DNA from: Brenneria izbisi
Lineage (GTDB): Bacteria > Pseudomonadota > Gammaproteobacteria > Enterobacterales > Enterobacteriaceae
NCBI RefSeq assembly: GCF_025840185.1
Contig: NZ_JAMPJU010000008.1
Coordinates: 1-64,000 of the forward strand
Reading direction: 5' to 3'
DNA: 64,000 bases
Shown here piece after piece: positions 47,068 to 58,110 of the stretch. The position numbers were made by a program, and so were the translations under genes. The stretch's first letter is position 1. Every line of letters begins with the position of its first letter. The notes beneath the pieces were generated by a model. That model did no database searches. It worked only from the letters and a program-made list of their open reading frames with translations, and was not told where the DNA came from.

Positions 47068-48000
47068 TTGGACAAAATTTTCGTCGATGAGGCCGTCAGC
47101 GATCTTCATACCATTCAGGATATGTTGCGTTGGGCGGTCAGCCGGTTTAACGCAGCCAATGTCTATTACGGCCACGGAACGGATAATCCCTGGGACGAAG
47201 CGGTGCAACTGGTGTTGCCCAGCCTGTTTCTGCCGCTCGATATTCCCGAAGATATGTATATTTCCCGCCTGACGTCCAGCGAACGGCATCGTATCGTCGA
47301 ACGCGTCATCCGACGGGTTAATGAGCGTATTCCGGTGGCGTATCTGACCAATAAAGCCTGGTTCTGCGGCCTCGAATTCTATGTTGATGAGCGGGTTCTG
47401 GTGCCGCGCTCGCCGATCGGTGAATTAATCAGTGATTATTTCGCTGATCTGCTGCCCAAAGCGCCGACGCATATTCTGGATATGTGCACCGGCAGCGGTT
47501 GTATCGCCATCGCCTGCGCCCACGCCTTTCCCGAAGCCGAAGTCGATGCGGTGGATATTTCCGATGATGTGCTGGCGGTGACTGAACAAAATATTCAGCA
47601 ACATACTGTGGAATATCGCGTTACCCCGATTCGTTCCGATCTGTTTCGCGAACTGCCCGCGATTCAGTACGACCTGATTGTGACCAATCCGCCATACGTC
47701 GATGCGGAGGATATGGCGGATTTGCCGCAGGAATTCCGCTATGAGCCGGAATTGGGGTTAGCGGCGGGCAACGATGGTTTGACGCTGGTAAAACGCATTC
47801 TGGCCTGTGCGCCGGATTACCTCAGTGATGATGGCGTGCTGATTTGCGAAGTCGGCAACAGCATGGTGCACCTGATGGATCAATACCCGGACATTCCCTT
47901 CGCCTGGCTGGCGTTTGAAAACGGCGGGGACGGGGTATTTATGCTGACCAAAGCGCAGTTGCTTAACTGTCACGCGCATTTCAGCATTTATCGTGATTAA
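47068..48000 (+). CDS. prmB: Ribosomal protein uL3 glutamine methyltransferase PrmB
   Basis: A 310-residue SAM methyltransferase: [14 protein letters not shown] (motif I) and the glutamine methylase signature VTNPPYVDA. It methylates a glutamine of ribosomal protein uL3. TTG at 47068 is the preferred start: GGAGG lies 5-6 bases upstream, and [20 protein letters not shown] aligns with the E. coli N-terminus and gives the same 310-residue length. A GTG 18 bases earlier lies on the ribosome-binding site side and is unlikely. Confidence 0.95.
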   Translation: MDKIFVDEAVSDLHTIQDMLRWAVSRFNAANVYYGHGTDNPWDEAVQLVLPSLFLPLDIPEDMYISRLTSSERHRIVERVIRRVNERIPVAYLTNKAWFCGLEFYVDERVLVPRSPIGELISDYFADLLPKAPTHILDMCTGSGCIAIACAHAFPEAEVDAVDISDDVLAVTEQNIQQHTVEYRVTPIRSDLFRELPAIQYDLIVTNPPYVDAEDMADLPQEFRYEPELGLAAGNDGLTLVKRILACAPDYLSDDGVLICEVGNSMVHLMDQYPDIPFAWLAFENGGDGVFMLTKAQLLNCHAHFSIYRD

Positions 48001-48091
48001 GCGGCGTGGCGGGCGTATTCACCTTGATGCGACGCACACGCTAAAATTATAGGCTTACGCTAAAAATAGACGCATACGCTAAGGAGTCGTG

Positions 48092-49177
48092 ATGGCAGGA
48101 AACAGTATTGGACAGTTTTTCCGCGTCACCACATTTGGTGAGTCACACGGTATTGCGCTGGGATGTATTGTTGACGGCGTACCGCCGGGGATCCCGTTGA
48201 CGGAGGCCGATCTGCAACACGATCTGGATCGCCGTCGTCCGGGGACGTCCCGTTACACCACACAGCGTCGCGAACCCGATCAGGTGCGCATTCTGTCAGG
48301 GGTATTTGAAGGGGTGACCACCGGCACCAGTATTGGTTTACTGATTGAAAACACCGATCAGCGCTCGCAGGATTACAGCGCGATTAAAGCGGTGTTCCGT
48401 CCCGGTCACGCCGATTACACTTATGAACAAAAATACGGTCTGCGTGATTATCGTGGCGGCGGTCGCTCGTCCGCGCGTGAAACGGCGATGCGCGTCGCCG
48501 CCGGCGCCATTGCCAAAAAGTATCTGCAACAGCAATATGGCGTCAGGATCCGCGGTTATCTGTCGCAGATCGGCGATGTTGTCTGTGAGCTTAAGGATTG
48601 GGATTTGGTTGAGCAGAATCCGTTTTTCTGCCCGGATGCCGATAAGCTGGACGCGCTGGATGAACTGATGCGCGGGCTGAAAAAGGACGGAGATTCCATC
48701 GGGGCAAAAGTCAGTGTGGTGGCGGAGTCCGTCCCGGCGGGATTAGGCGAGCCGGTGTTCGATCGCCTGGATGCGGATTTGGCCCACGCGCTGATGAGCA
48801 TCAACGCGGTGAAAGGCGTTGAGATTGGCGACGGTTTTGCCGTGGTGACCAAACGTGGTAGCGAGAACCGCGATGAAATCACGCCGGAAGGCTTCCAGAG
48901 CAATCACGCGGGGGGCATTTTGGGCGGCATCAGCAGCGGACAGCATATCGTCGCGCATCTGGCGCTTAAACCGACATCCAGCATTATGGTGCCCGGCAGG
49001 ACGATCAATCGCCAGGGCGAAGCGACGGAAATGGTTACCCGTGGACGTCACGATCCCTGCGTGGGGATCCGTGCGGTGCCGATTGCCGAAGCGATGATGG
49101 CGATTGTGTTAATGGATCACCTGCTGCGCCAACGTGCGCAGTGTGGCGATGTGGTCAGTCAGGTTCCCCGCTGGTAA
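48092..49177 (+). CDS. aroC: Chorismate synthase
   Basis: A 361-residue enzyme for the last shikimate pathway step, 5-enolpyruvylshikimate-3-phosphate to chorismate. Signatures [57 protein letters not shown] and [17 protein letters not shown] are intact. ATG at 48092 lies 5 bases after AAGGAG. Followed closely by mepA. Confidence 0.97.
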   Translation: MAGNSIGQFFRVTTFGESHGIALGCIVDGVPPGIPLTEADLQHDLDRRRPGTSRYTTQRREPDQVRILSGVFEGVTTGTSIGLLIENTDQRSQDYSAIKAVFRPGHADYTYEQKYGLRDYRGGGRSSARETAMRVAAGAIAKKYLQQQYGVRIRGYLSQIGDVVCELKDWDLVEQNPFFCPDADKLDALDELMRGLKKDGDSIGAKVSVVAESVPAGLGEPVFDRLDADLAHALMSINAVKGVEIGDGFAVVTKRGSENRDEITPEGFQSNHAGGILGGISSGQHIVAHLALKPTSSIMVPGRTINRQGEATEMVTRGRHDPCVGIRAVPIAEAMMAIVLMDHLLRQRAQCGDVVSQVPRW

Positions 49178-49180
49178 ATA

Positions 49181-50014
49181 ATGATGAAACACGGGTTAAT
49201 TGGGGTTATCGCGTTGGCTTTGAGCGCGCCGCTGTGGGCGAAAACCCCGTGGCAGGAAATGACGCGCCCGGTAGCGGGTGCGCCGCAGGCCATCGGCAGT
49301 TTTTCCAATGGCTGTATTGTCGGCGCCCAGCCGCTGCCGTTGGATTCGGCAAATTATCAGGTGATGCGCGTCGATCAACGCCGCTATTACGGTCATCCTG
49401 ATCTGTTGGCGTTTATTCATCGGCTGAGCGCGAATGTGAAGCGTCGCACCGCTGGCAATGTGTTGATTGGCGATATGGGGATGCCGGTCGGCGGACGCTT
49501 CAGCAGCGGTCATGCCAGCCATCAGTCCGGTCTGGATGTGGATATCTGGCTGCAATTGCCGAAACAGCGTTGGAGTCAGCAGCAATTGCTGAAACCGCAA
49601 CCGATTGATCTGGTAACGGCAAATGGCCGTCAGGTCAATCCGCGCGTCTGGCTGCCAGAGGTCACCACGCTGGTGAAGCTGGCCGCACAGGATAGCGACG
49701 TTACCCGTATTTTTGTTAACCCGGCGATTAAAAAACAACTCTGTATTGATGCGGGTCACGATCGTGACTGGTTGAGCAAAGTCCGACCCTGGTTCGGGCA
49801 TCGTGCGCATATGCACGTCCGCCTGCGCTGTCCGGCGGACAGTCTGGAGTGTCAGGATCAGGATCCGCCGCCCGCGGGTGATGGATGCGGGGCGGAGTTG
49901 ACCAGTTGGTTCCAGCCGAAACAACCGGACGGCGAGTCGCCAGTGAAAACTTCGCCGCCGCCGTTGCCCCCGTCTTGTCAGGCTCTGGTTGACGAGCATT
50001 TTTCTGCGAGATAA
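49181..50014 (+). CDS. mepA: Murein DD-endopeptidase MepA
   Basis: A 277-residue periplasmic zinc (LAS-type) endopeptidase with a signal peptide (1-20, SAPLWA). Ligand and catalytic residues: [14 protein letters not shown] (H111, H114, D119/D121) and [12 protein letters not shown]. It cuts D-Ala-mDAP cross-links. The C-terminus is longer and proline-rich (about 245-277). 3 bases after aroC and 2 bases before yfcA, so one operon. Confidence 0.95.
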   Translation: MMKHGLIGVIALALSAPLWAKTPWQEMTRPVAGAPQAIGSFSNGCIVGAQPLPLDSANYQVMRVDQRRYYGHPDLLAFIHRLSANVKRRTAGNVLIGDMGMPVGGRFSSGHASHQSGLDVDIWLQLPKQRWSQQQLLKPQPIDLVTANGRQVNPRVWLPEVTTLVKLAAQDSDVTRIFVNPAIKKQLCIDAGHDRDWLSKVRPWFGHRAHMHVRLRCPADSLECQDQDPPPAGDGCGAELTSWFQPKQPDGESPVKTSPPPLPPSCQALVDEHFSAR

Positions 50015-50016
50015 AT

Positions 50017-50817
50017 ATGGATTGGTTTGTCCTCGAACCACAAATGCTGGTCGTGTTGTTTTTTGTCGGGACATTGGCCGGGTTTATTGATTCGATCGCT
50101 GGCGGCGGCGGATTATTGTCTATTCCGGCGTTACTCGCCGCGGGGCTTTCTCCCGCGCAGGCGTTGGCGACCAACAAGCTTCAGGCTGTGGGCGGTTCGT
50201 TTTCCGCCAGTTTGTACTTTATTCGTCGTCGGGCGGTCAACCTTGACGAGTTGAAGTTGCCCATATTGCTGACGTTTGCGGGCGCGACTTTTGGCGCCTG
50301 GCTGATTCAGCAGATCCATGCGGATTTCCTGCGGCAATTGCTGCCGGTGTTGATCATCGGTATCGGTCTGTACTTTCTGTTGTCGCCCAAAATTGGCGAA
50401 GAGGATCGCCAGCGTCGTCTTTCCGGTCTGCCTTTCGCGCTTATCGTGGGCGGCTGCGTGGGGTTCTATGACGGTTTCTTTGGGCCGGGAGCCGGTTCAT
50501 TTTATGCGCTGGCGTTCGTCATGTTGAGTGGATTCAATCTGGCAAAAGCCACGGCAAGCGCCAAAATCCTGAATTTCACCTCCAATTTCGGCGGGCTGTT
50601 GTTTTTCATCCTGGGTGGGAAAGTGGTGTGGAGCGTTGGCGCGGTGATGTTGATCGGGCAGATCCTCGGTGCGCGCCTGGGCGCCAGAATGGTGTTGAAT
50701 AAAGGGCAAAAGCTGATTCGCCCCATGTTGGTGATAGTTTCCGCCGTGATGAGCGGCAAGTTGATTTATGACAGTCATGGCGCGGCGATTGGCGTCTGGC
50801 TGGGACAGTTTTTCTGA
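50017..50817 (+). CDS. yfcA: TSUP-family membrane transporter YfcA
   Basis: A 266-residue integral membrane protein of the TauE/SafE (sulfite/anion exporter-like) family, with about eight segments. Signature stretches: GTLAGFIDSIAGGGGLLSIPALL, LATNKLQAVGGSFSA, and GFYDGFFGPGAGSFYALAF. Substrate unknown. Overlaps epmC by one base (TGATG). Confidence 0.92.
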   Translation: MDWFVLEPQMLVVLFFVGTLAGFIDSIAGGGGLLSIPALLAAGLSPAQALATNKLQAVGGSFSASLYFIRRRAVNLDELKLPILLTFAGATFGAWLIQQIHADFLRQLLPVLIIGIGLYFLLSPKIGEEDRQRRLSGLPFALIVGGCVGFYDGFFGPGAGSFYALAFVMLSGFNLAKATASAKILNFTSNFGGLLFFILGGKVVWSVGAVMLIGQILGARLGARMVLNKGQKLIRPMLVIVSAVMSGKLIYDSHGAAIGVWLGQFF

Positions 50818-51377
50818 TGACGAATAACCTGATGGATACTCACCACTACCAGCACTTGATTGATATTTTCGACGCGTGTTTCAGCCGCGAATACAACACA
50901 CGCCTGATTAAAGGCGATGATGAACCTGTCTACCTGCCCGCAGATGAGCAGACGCCGTATCACCGGATTGTTTTTGCCCACGGTTTTTACGCCAGCGCGT
51001 TGCATGAGATTTCCCACTGGTGTGTGGCGGGAGCTCAGCGGCGTTTGCTGGTTGATTTCGGCTACTGGTACTGTCCTGATGGCCGGGATGCGGCTACTCA
51101 ACGCCAGTTTGAAGTGGTTGAGATCAAACCGCAGGCCCTTGAATGGCTGTTTTGCGTCGCGGCGGGTTTTCCGTTCAACGTCAGTTGCGACAATCTGAAC
51201 GGCGACAGCGAACCGGATCGCATTGATTTCCAACGTCGAGTGCATGGACAGGTTATGACCTATCTGGAACAAGGGCTACCCGCGCGTCCCGCATGCTTTA
51301 TTAACGCATTACAATCGTTTTACAATACGCCGCCGCTGACGGCGGAACGTTTTCCCTATCCCGCCGATCTCTGTTAA
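50817..51377 (+). CDS. epmC: Elongation factor P hydroxylase EpmC
   Basis: A 186-residue metal-dependent hydroxylase that completes the modification of beta-lysylated EF-P. ALHEISHW carries the HExxH-like metal-binding H63, E64 and H67. ATG at 50817 overlaps the yfcA stop. In the aroC-mepA-yfcA-epmC-yfcL run as in E. coli. Confidence 0.93.
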   Translation: MTNNLMDTHHYQHLIDIFDACFSREYNTRLIKGDDEPVYLPADEQTPYHRIVFAHGFYASALHEISHWCVAGAQRRLLVDFGYWYCPDGRDAATQRQFEVVEIKPQALEWLFCVAAGFPFNVSCDNLNGDSEPDRIDFQRRVHGQVMTYLEQGLPARPACFINALQSFYNTPPLTAERFPYPADLC

Positions 51378-51410
51378 GTGCGACGGGAACCGATTAATCG
51401 AGGGTAATAA

Positions 51411-51698
51411 ATGATCGCAGAATTTGAAGCGCGTATTCTGGCGCTGATTGACGATATGGTGGAGCACGCCAGCGATGATGAACTTTTTGCTGGCGGCTAC
51501 TTGCGCGGTCATTTGACTGTGTCGGTGGCGGAAGCCGAGGAAGCGGGCGACCATTCACCGGAAGCATTGCATGAGCGAGTCAGCGTAAGTATTGCCAACG
51601 CGATAAAGAATGGCGAACTTTCACCGCCAGACCAGATTCTGGTGAACCGCATGTGGGACAATTTATTCCAGCAAGCGCAAAATCCGCAAACGCACTAA
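51411..51698 (+). CDS. yfcL: YfcL family protein
   Basis: A 95-residue acidic helical protein ([20 protein letters not shown], then [23 protein letters not shown]). Family of unknown function always next to epmC in enterobacteria. GAGGGTAATAA precedes the ATG. Confidence 0.9.
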   Translation: MIAEFEARILALIDDMVEHASDDELFAGGYLRGHLTVSVAEAEEAGDHSPEALHERVSVSIANAIKNGELSPPDQILVNRMWDNLFQQAQNPQTH

Positions 51699-51887
51699 AT
51701 ATCACCGCAGGCTGACGCACCGGTTTATTGGTTCGTCAGCCGTTCTCTCATGCAGTGTTCTATACCCGCCTCTTGTTGTAGACCGGCTTATTACCTGCAC
51801 ATTGATACCCATCGGGTATAGAACACAATTGCTTTGGTTACGATTATTGCTTTGGTTACGATTAAAGTACGCCAGATAACTTTTCAC

Positions 51888-53906
51888 TCATACCGGTCGG
51901 CCTTTTAATAATTTTCTGATCCAGAAACGGTTCGGACTCAGCGCGGCCAATGTTTCTCTGTCTAACGGCAATGGCTCGCCATAAATTTGCGAAGCCAGTA
52001 TTTCCGCCGCCAGCGGCGCGGAGCAGAGTCCGCGTGATCCCAGCGCGCCAATGATGAACAGACCTGGATAGACGGGCGCTGGCGGCAGATGTTGCGCATC
52101 GTGCTGCTGATGGCGCAAATCCTGATAACTGTCGAGCGTCTGCTGATAATCCGGCACCGCGCCCAATAACGGCAGATGATCGCGCAATGCGCAACGCACG
52201 CCTTGACGCGCCATGTGACCACTGACATCAATCTGTGAGGCCCACGTCGCATCGGGCAGACAAGTTAACAGGCGCTGACGATTTTCCCATTGTTCCGTTT
52301 CCCGATATCCATTGCTGGTATCGCCACGCTGGTAGCTGGCGCCAATACAGTGTTGCTGATGTCGCGGGCTGACGGGGGTCAGATAGCCGTCATAGCACAA
52401 CACCTGTTGCAGCCGCTGTAACGCCGGGGTGGTTGGAATATGACTTACCTGACCACGCACCGGATAGCAGGGCAACTGGCGGGTTTGCGGCCAGTCGGAA
52501 ATCTGATGGCCATTCGCCAAAATCAGTGTGGAATGCATGGCCTGTTGTCCTTCGTTGAACGTTAATGTCCAGCCTTCAGCGGAGGGAGCGATGGCGGAAA
52601 CCGGGGTGTTCATGTTGGCGACCAGCCCTTGCTTCTCTGCCAACGCCACTGCCGATGCGGTCAATTCCGCCGGACACAGCCAGCCGCCGTCAGGATAGGT
52701 CACGCCTCCCGCCCCCAGCGCCAGACCGTTGTGCGCTTCTAGTTGTTGGGCGGTGACCGCCGACACCAGTTCTGGCGGCCATTCTCCTTGTAATATTTGT
52801 GCGATCTTGCGCCTGCTCTTTTCATCATAAGCGAGTTGGCTCACGCCGCACCATTGATGTTCAAATGCCGCCCCCTGCGTCGCCAGCGCCGTATACTGAC
52901 GACGGGCGAAGGTGAAAGCGGCGGCGAAAAAGCGGGAAAGCGCATCATGCCGGTTGTTCAGCAGCGGGTAGAGCGCGCCCTGACGGTTACCGGACGCGCC
53001 GGTGGCGGGCTGTGTTTCCGCGCAATAAAGTGTGACGCGGGCGCCGCGCCGTTGCAGAGCGAGCGCGGTTAACACGCTGGCGATACCGCCGCCAATGATG
53101 GCGACGTCATAAGGCGTGGTCGCCGCCGGACGTGCATACCACGGTGTGGGCGAAGGGGCGGGAAGGGCGGAGGCAAGGATGCCGCTCAACATCTCGCGCT
53201 TGCGCCCAAATCCTTTGATTTTACTGACGCAGAACCCCGCCTGCTGCAACCCGCGTCGCACGAATCCGGCAGCGGTAAACGTGGCAAAGGTGCCTTGTTC
53301 GCGGCACAGACGCGCCATGGACTGAAACAGATTATCCGTCCACATATCCGGGTTTTTGGCCGGGGCAAAGCCATCCAGAAACCAGGCGTCAACCTGATGA
53401 GTGAGCGAATCATCTAATGCGGGCAATAGCGCATTCACATCGCCAAACCATAGATCCAGCGTGATCCGCCCGTCAGCCAGAAGCAGACGATGGCAGCCAG
53501 ACAGCGGCAGCGGCCATTGTTGGCGCAGCGCGTCCGCGTAGGGCGCCAGTTCGGGCCATGACGCATGGGCGACCTTCAGATCGTGGCATTGCAACGGGAA
53601 TTTCTCAAAACTGATGAAATGCAGACGTTGTAACGTCGCGTCTGGCGACCGGGCGCGGAATTGGTCAAAAGCCTGCCATAGCGTCAGAAAATTAAGTCCG
53701 GTGCCGAACCCGGTTTCCGCAATGATGCAACTGGCGCGTGAGTGGGTAAGAAACCGATCGGGAAACTGATTGCCGCGTAAAAAGACATATTGGGTTTCCG
53801 CCAGCCCATCCTGATTGGAAAAATAGACGTCATCAAACTGTTGCGATACAGGTGTACCCTGTTCATTCCAGCTTAAGGACGCATGCTGGATAGGATGGTT
53901 GTTCAC
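51888..53906 (-). CDS. mnmC: tRNA 5-methylaminomethyl-2-thiouridine biosynthesis bifunctional protein MnmC
   Basis: A 672-residue fusion. The N-terminal SAM methyltransferase (about 1-240; [36 protein letters not shown]) and the C-terminal FAD oxidoreductase (from [18 protein letters not shown] at about 262; GRPCGLC-type end [13 protein letters not shown]) carry out the last two steps of mnm5s2U34 formation. The frame is open to a TTG at 53927, but GTG at 53906 gives [20 protein letters not shown] in register with the E. coli N-terminus and is preferred. Divergent from fabB. Confidence 0.94.
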   Translation of the reverse strand: MNNHPIQHASLSWNEQGTPVSQQFDDVYFSNQDGLAETQYVFLRGNQFPDRFLTHSRASCIIAETGFGTGLNFLTLWQAFDQFRARSPDATLQRLHFISFEKFPLQCHDLKVAHASWPELAPYADALRQQWPLPLSGCHRLLLADGRITLDLWFGDVNALLPALDDSLTHQVDAWFLDGFAPAKNPDMWTDNLFQSMARLCREQGTFATFTAAGFVRRGLQQAGFCVSKIKGFGRKREMLSGILASALPAPSPTPWYARPAATTPYDVAIIGGGIASVLTALALQRRGARVTLYCAETQPATGASGNRQGALYPLLNNRHDALSRFFAAAFTFARRQYTALATQGAAFEHQWCGVSQLAYDEKSRRKIAQILQGEWPPELVSAVTAQQLEAHNGLALGAGGVTYPDGGWLCPAELTASAVALAEKQGLVANMNTPVSAIAPSAEGWTLTFNEGQQAMHSTLILANGHQISDWPQTRQLPCYPVRGQVSHIPTTPALQRLQQVLCYDGYLTPVSPRHQQHCIGASYQRGDTSNGYRETEQWENRQRLLTCLPDATWASQIDVSGHMARQGVRCALRDHLPLLGAVPDYQQTLDSYQDLRHQQHDAQHLPPAPVYPGLFIIGALGSRGLCSAPLAAEILASQIYGEPLPLDRETLAALSPNRFWIRKLLKGRPV

Positions 53907-53982
53907 GACAAATGACTCATTATTCAAGCGATGCGGCGATTCTAACCAGCGGAATGTCGGGGTGCAAATTTAGTAAAAGTTC

Positions 53983-53999
53983 GGCTGATCGGACTTGTT
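53983..53999 (+). promoter_or_regulatory. FadR-like site in fabB promoter
   Basis: GGCTGATCGGACTTGTT fits the FadR pattern (CTGGTCNGACNNGTT) with one mismatch in the core half. In E. coli FadR activates fabB from just upstream of the FabR site, the same order as here. Confidence 0.65.
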
Positions 54000-54000
54000 C

Positions 54001-54018
54001 AGCTTACAACTGTACGCT
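54001..54018 (+). promoter_or_regulatory. FabR-like palindrome in fabB promoter
   Basis: AGCTTACA-AC-TGTACGCT is a 7-of-8 palindrome, the form of the FabR operator (AGCGTACA ... TGTACGCT). FabR represses fabB and fabA in response to unsaturated acyl chains. It starts 2 bases after the FadR-like site. Confidence 0.75.
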
Positions 54019-54066
54019 AAAGTGCCATGCGAAATCCCAAAATTTATAAGTGGAAGAGGTATTAGA

Positions 54067-55284
54067 ATGAAACGTGCAGTGATTACTGGTCTGGGGATCG
54101 TATCAAGCATAGGTAATAACCAGCAGGAAGTTCTGGCTTCTTTGCGTGAAGGACGTTCAGGTATTACTTTCTCTCAAGAGCTGAAAGATTCCGGCATGCG
54201 TAGTCACGTCTGGGGCAATGTCAAACTGGATACAACCGGACTGATTGAACGTAAAGTTGTACGTTTCATGAGTGATGCCTCTATCTATGCTTACCTGTCA
54301 ATGGAACAGGCTGTTGAAGATGCGGGGCTGGCCCCGGAGACTTATCAGTGCAACCCGCGTGTGGGGTTGATTGCCGGTTCCGGCGGTTCGGCGCGTTATC
54401 AGGTATTTGGCGCCGACGCCATGCGCAGCCCGCGCGGTCTGAAAGCCGTTGGCCCTTATGTCGTGACCAAGGCGATGGGTTCCGGCGTGTCTGCTTGTCT
54501 GGCGACGCCGTTCAAAATCTACGGTGTTAACTACTCTATCAGTTCCGCCTGCGCCACTTCCGCCCACTGTATCGGCAATGCGGTCGAGCAAATTCAAATG
54601 GGCAAGCAGGACATTGTGTTCGCTGGCGGCGGTGAAGAATTGTGCTGGGAACTGGCCTGTGAATTTGACGCCATGGGCGCTCTGTCCACAAAATATAACG
54701 ATACGCCGGAAAAAGCGTCCCGTACTTATGACGCAGGGCGCGATGGCTTTGTTATCGCGGGCGGCGGCGGCATGGTCGTCGTCGAGGAACTGGAGCACGC
54801 ACTGGCGCGTGGCGCGCACATTTACGCTGAAATTATCGGCTACGGCGCGACGTCCGATGGCGCTGATATGGTCGCGCCTTCCGGCGAAGGCGCGGTGCGT
54901 TGTATGAGAATGGCGTTGCAGGATGTTAAAGCGCCGATCGATTACATCAATACGCACGGCACCTCTACCCCGGTGGGCGATGTGAAAGAACTGGGTGCGA
55001 TTCGTGAAGTGTTCGGCGACAACGTCCCGGCCATTTCCGCCACCAAAGCGATGACCGGTCACTCTCTGGGCGCCGCGGGCGTGCAGGAAACGATTTATAC
55101 CCTGCTGATGCTGGAGCATGGCTTTATTGCGCCAAGCATCAACATCGATACGCTGGATGAACATGCGGTGGGGATGAACATCATCACTGAACCAACCGAA
55201 CGCAAGCTGACGACGGTCATGTCGAATGGTTTCGGCTTCGGCGGGACTAACGCCGCACTGGTGATGAGCAAATTCGAACAGTAG
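54067..55284 (+). CDS. fabB: Beta-ketoacyl-ACP synthase I FabB
   Basis: A 405-residue condensing enzyme essential for unsaturated fatty acid elongation. Nucleophile C162 ([10 protein letters not shown]), the two histidines in [11 protein letters not shown] and [12 protein letters not shown], and the final [12 protein letters not shown] are present. ATG at 54067 follows GGAAGAGGT; the longer frame to 53995 would run into the FabR/FadR sites. Promoter carries both operators. Confidence 0.97.
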   Translation: MKRAVITGLGIVSSIGNNQQEVLASLREGRSGITFSQELKDSGMRSHVWGNVKLDTTGLIERKVVRFMSDASIYAYLSMEQAVEDAGLAPETYQCNPRVGLIAGSGGSARYQVFGADAMRSPRGLKAVGPYVVTKAMGSGVSACLATPFKIYGVNYSISSACATSAHCIGNAVEQIQMGKQDIVFAGGGEELCWELACEFDAMGALSTKYNDTPEKASRTYDAGRDGFVIAGGGGMVVVEELEHALARGAHIYAEIIGYGATSDGADMVAPSGEGAVRCMRMALQDVKAPIDYINTHGTSTPVGDVKELGAIREVFGDNVPAISATKAMTGHSLGAAGVQETIYTLLMLEHGFIAPSINIDTLDEHAVGMNIITEPTERKLTTVMSNGFGFGGTNAALVMSKFEQ

Positions 55285-55415
55285 TCGTTATTGCCTGATG
55301 AATGAACGTAGCGGCGGTGATGTCAGTCGCTATGTTCAATATCCCGGCCCCTTTCTGATATTTCCCCGCCTGGTTTTACTTCGCTTAAACGCGGCATTTC
55401 GCCGTCGATCCACGC

Positions 55416-56660
55416 TCAGAGCAAAATCCATAACAGAAAACTGACGACACAGAGGCTGACAATCACCAGAAATAGCGGTCTGTGGAACAAGGCTTGCCAG
55501 TTGAGCGGCAACGACGCAATCAACGGGTTGAACAGCGGTGGCGGATACAACTGCGAGGTCGCGCCATCGCTTTCCTGTGCTCGCTGTAGGCGCTGAGTGA
55601 ACAGGAACGTGAGAACATCATCAATCTGCATCGGCGTGAGCGGCGTCTGTAAGCCGGGGGCAAAACGCACCTGGGTGTAATCCAGCAGCATTTGCTGCTC
55701 TTGCGTCGAGAGGGGTTGCGGCAACGCGCCTTGCAGTACAGCAAGAGGGGAGGCGGCGAACGCGGTCGTCGTCGCTGCGCCGGATGATGCCGGGAGCGTC
55801 GCGTTGGTCATGGCGGGCGAATTGCTATTGGCCGGGGCGGGCTGTCCCGCGATGGCATTACCCGCTGCGTTAGGTTGCGCGGCTTGTTGCGACGTGGATG
55901 GCGATAATAATGACGACGCTTGCTGCGATTGACTCGCTTGTTGCAGCGTCACTTGCGTTTGCAGAAACTGAGTCAGCACTTGCAGATTTTTCAAGGGAAT
56001 GGCGTCGCCCGTCGTTAAATTCTGCATGGTCATCAGCGTCGTCCAGATTCTGGCCGACGGTTCGCCGGTCTGGGCGGCCAGGCGGTTCACCAACTGATTC
56101 AAACTGTTCTGCTCGGCTGGGCGCAGTGGGCGATCAGGGGCATTAGCCGTCGCCTGAGCGCGACCTGTGGCGGTTGTCGAGAGCGGCATCTGCCCATGTT
56201 GTAACAACGTCACAACCTGTTTTAACTGCGCTTTGCTGAGTGAACCGAGTACCGTATGACCGAACTGCTGGCGAATAAAATCACTGACGGCCTGACGGTT
56301 ATTACCCTGCGACAGCATGTCGGTCACGCGTTGCAGCAGTTGCTGGCGCTCGCCGTTATCCTGTGCTTGCGTTAATCGTGTTTGCAGCAATTGTTCGGCG
56401 GGCTGATAGTGACGAGATTGCAATTCCGCGTTTTCCGTCAATCCAAGCCCTTGCCTGACATTGCTCCAGACTTCCGCGGCTTTTGATGTCGTCAGCGCCG
56501 CCACTTTTAGCACCAGATTCTCAAGGGTGGTGCGTTGCGCCGGGGTGAGCGGCTGATCGCCGCTGCGGGCGGCGGCCAGGCTGGTAGTGACCGCAGGCGT
56601 CGTGGCGTTGGCTGAACGTTCGCCGGGCAGTGGGGCCCCAGGGCCGCTGACAGGTTGCAT
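55416..56660 (-). CDS. flk: Flagellar regulator Flk
   Basis: A 414-residue tail-anchored protein with one C-terminal membrane helix (PLFLVIVSLCVVSFLLWILL). The N-terminus (MQPVSGPGAPLPGERS), LGLTENAELQSRHYQPAEQLL, NNRQAVSDFIRQQFGHTVLG and LRPAEQNSLNQLVNRLAA follow E. coli Flk. A glutamine/alanine/serine-rich linker (about 225-300) is longer than in E. coli. Flk prevents premature switching of flagellar export specificity. ATG at 56660 is preferred over a GTG at 56675, with GAGG upstream. Between fabB and pdxB as in E. coli. Confidence 0.9.
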   Translation of the reverse strand: MQPVSGPGAPLPGERSANATTPAVTTSLAAARSGDQPLTPAQRTTLENLVLKVAALTTSKAAEVWSNVRQGLGLTENAELQSRHYQPAEQLLQTRLTQAQDNGERQQLLQRVTDMLSQGNNRQAVSDFIRQQFGHTVLGSLSKAQLKQVVTLLQHGQMPLSTTATGRAQATANAPDRPLRPAEQNSLNQLVNRLAAQTGEPSARIWTTLMTMQNLTTGDAIPLKNLQVLTQFLQTQVTLQQASQSQQASSLLSPSTSQQAAQPNAAGNAIAGQPAPANSNSPAMTNATLPASSGAATTTAFAASPLAVLQGALPQPLSTQEQQMLLDYTQVRFAPGLQTPLTPMQIDDVLTFLFTQRLQRAQESDGATSQLYPPPLFNPLIASLPLNWQALFHRPLFLVIVSLCVVSFLLWILL

Positions 56661-56872
56661 ACTGGCTATCCTCACCGCGAGTTAATGAGCGAAATCATAG
56701 CAAGCTCTGCTCGTCTTCGATAGTTGCAAAACAGCCAAAACCCAGCGCCAATCGTGATGATTGCGCTGGACCGGCGGGATCATCAAAAGCCGATAGCGAT
56801 GGGCTTCCCCCTCATTCAGTGGCAAAATAGCTTCCCTCTTTTTGACTGGGTAACAGATTGCCGGGAAAGGAA

Positions 56873-58006
56873 ATGAAAATTCTGGTTGATGAAAATATGC
56901 CGTATGCCTGCGAACTGTTTAGCCGTTTGGGTGAGGTGCGGGCGGTTCCAGGGCGTCCGCTGCCGGTTGAAGCCCTGAAGGGCGCCGATGCGCTGATGGT
57001 GCGTTCAGTGACCAACGTTAATGCGGAACTGCTGAGCGGCGCAGCAGTGAAATTTGTCGGCAGCGCGACGGCGGGCACTGACCATGTTGACCAGAACTGG
57101 CTTGCGGCGAACGGTATCGGTTTTTCCGCCGCGCCAGGCTGTAATGCTATCGCGGTGGTCGAATATGTTTTTTCTTCCCTGCTGATGCTGGCTGAACGTG
57201 ATGGCTTTCAACTGCGCGACAAAACGGTGGGGATTGTCGGCGTAGGCAATGTGGGCGGCAGGTTGAATGCCCGATTGCAGGCGTGGGGCGTAAAAACGCT
57301 GTTGTGTGATCCGCCCAGAGCGGCGCGTGGCGATGACGAAGCGTTTGTGCCATTGGAGACGTTGGTGCGGGATGCCGATATTTTAACCCTGCATACGCCG
57401 CTGTACGCGCAAGGCCCTTACCGGACGAAACATCTGATTGATGAAACCGTGCTGAATAACTTCGCCGATGGACGCATTCTGATTAATGCCTGCCGGGGGC
57501 CGGTGGTGGATAATGCGGCCTTGCTCGCCGTCCTGAAGCGCGGTAAGAAACTCAGCGTGATCCTTGATGTCTGGGAACCGGAGCCGGCGCTGTCCACCGA
57601 ACTGCTGGCGCGGGTCGATATCGGTACGGCGCACATTGCCGGTTATACCCTCGAAGGCAAAGCCCGCGGCACCACACAGATTTTCGCAGCCTGGAGCGAG
57701 TTTATCGGTGAGCCGCAACAGGTTGCTCTGTCTTCATTATTGCCCGCGCCGGAATTCGCCACGCTAACGCTGACTTCGCCGCTGAACGAAGCGTTATTAA
57801 AGCGGCTGGTGCATCTGGTGTATGATGTGCGCCGGGATGATGCCCTGTTACGTCAGGTTGCCCATCAGGACGGCGGGTTTGATCGTCTGCGCAAACATTA
57901 TCAGGAACGACGCGAATGGTCGTCGCTCCATGTCATCTGTACCGACAGCGCCAGCGCAGCGTGTCTGAATAAGCTGGGATTTTATGCAACGGTAGATCAT
58001 CGTTAA
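56873..58006 (+). CDS. pdxB: Erythronate-4-phosphate dehydrogenase PdxB
   Basis: A 377-residue 2-hydroxyacid dehydrogenase of pyridoxal phosphate synthesis. [39 protein letters not shown]-binding [12 protein letters not shown], catalytic ACRGPVVDN arginine, DVWEPEP glutamate and AHIAGYT histidine are all present, with the C-terminal PdxB dimerization domain. ATG at 56873 follows GGGAAAGGAA; a few codons open upstream are ignored. First of the pdxB-usg-truA-dedA series. Confidence 0.96.
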   Translation: MKILVDENMPYACELFSRLGEVRAVPGRPLPVEALKGADALMVRSVTNVNAELLSGAAVKFVGSATAGTDHVDQNWLAANGIGFSAAPGCNAIAVVEYVFSSLLMLAERDGFQLRDKTVGIVGVGNVGGRLNARLQAWGVKTLLCDPPRAARGDDEAFVPLETLVRDADILTLHTPLYAQGPYRTKHLIDETVLNNFADGRILINACRGPVVDNAALLAVLKRGKKLSVILDVWEPEPALSTELLARVDIGTAHIAGYTLEGKARGTTQIFAAWSEFIGEPQQVALSSLLPAPEFATLTLTSPLNEALLKRLVHLVYDVRRDDALLRQVAHQDGGFDRLRKHYQERREWSSLHVICTDSASAACLNKLGFYATVDHR

Positions 58007-58110
58007 TTCATCCGCCCTTAAACACCATGCCCGCGCCTCTGTCATGCTGCGCAGGCTGGCGTCTTTTGTGTACGTGGATGTGTTATTTATCAATTTGGGA
58101 GAACAACCAC

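Noticed and set aside
54298..55164. Minus-strand 288-codon frame inside fabB
   Set aside because: Antisense shadow of a fully conserved gene.
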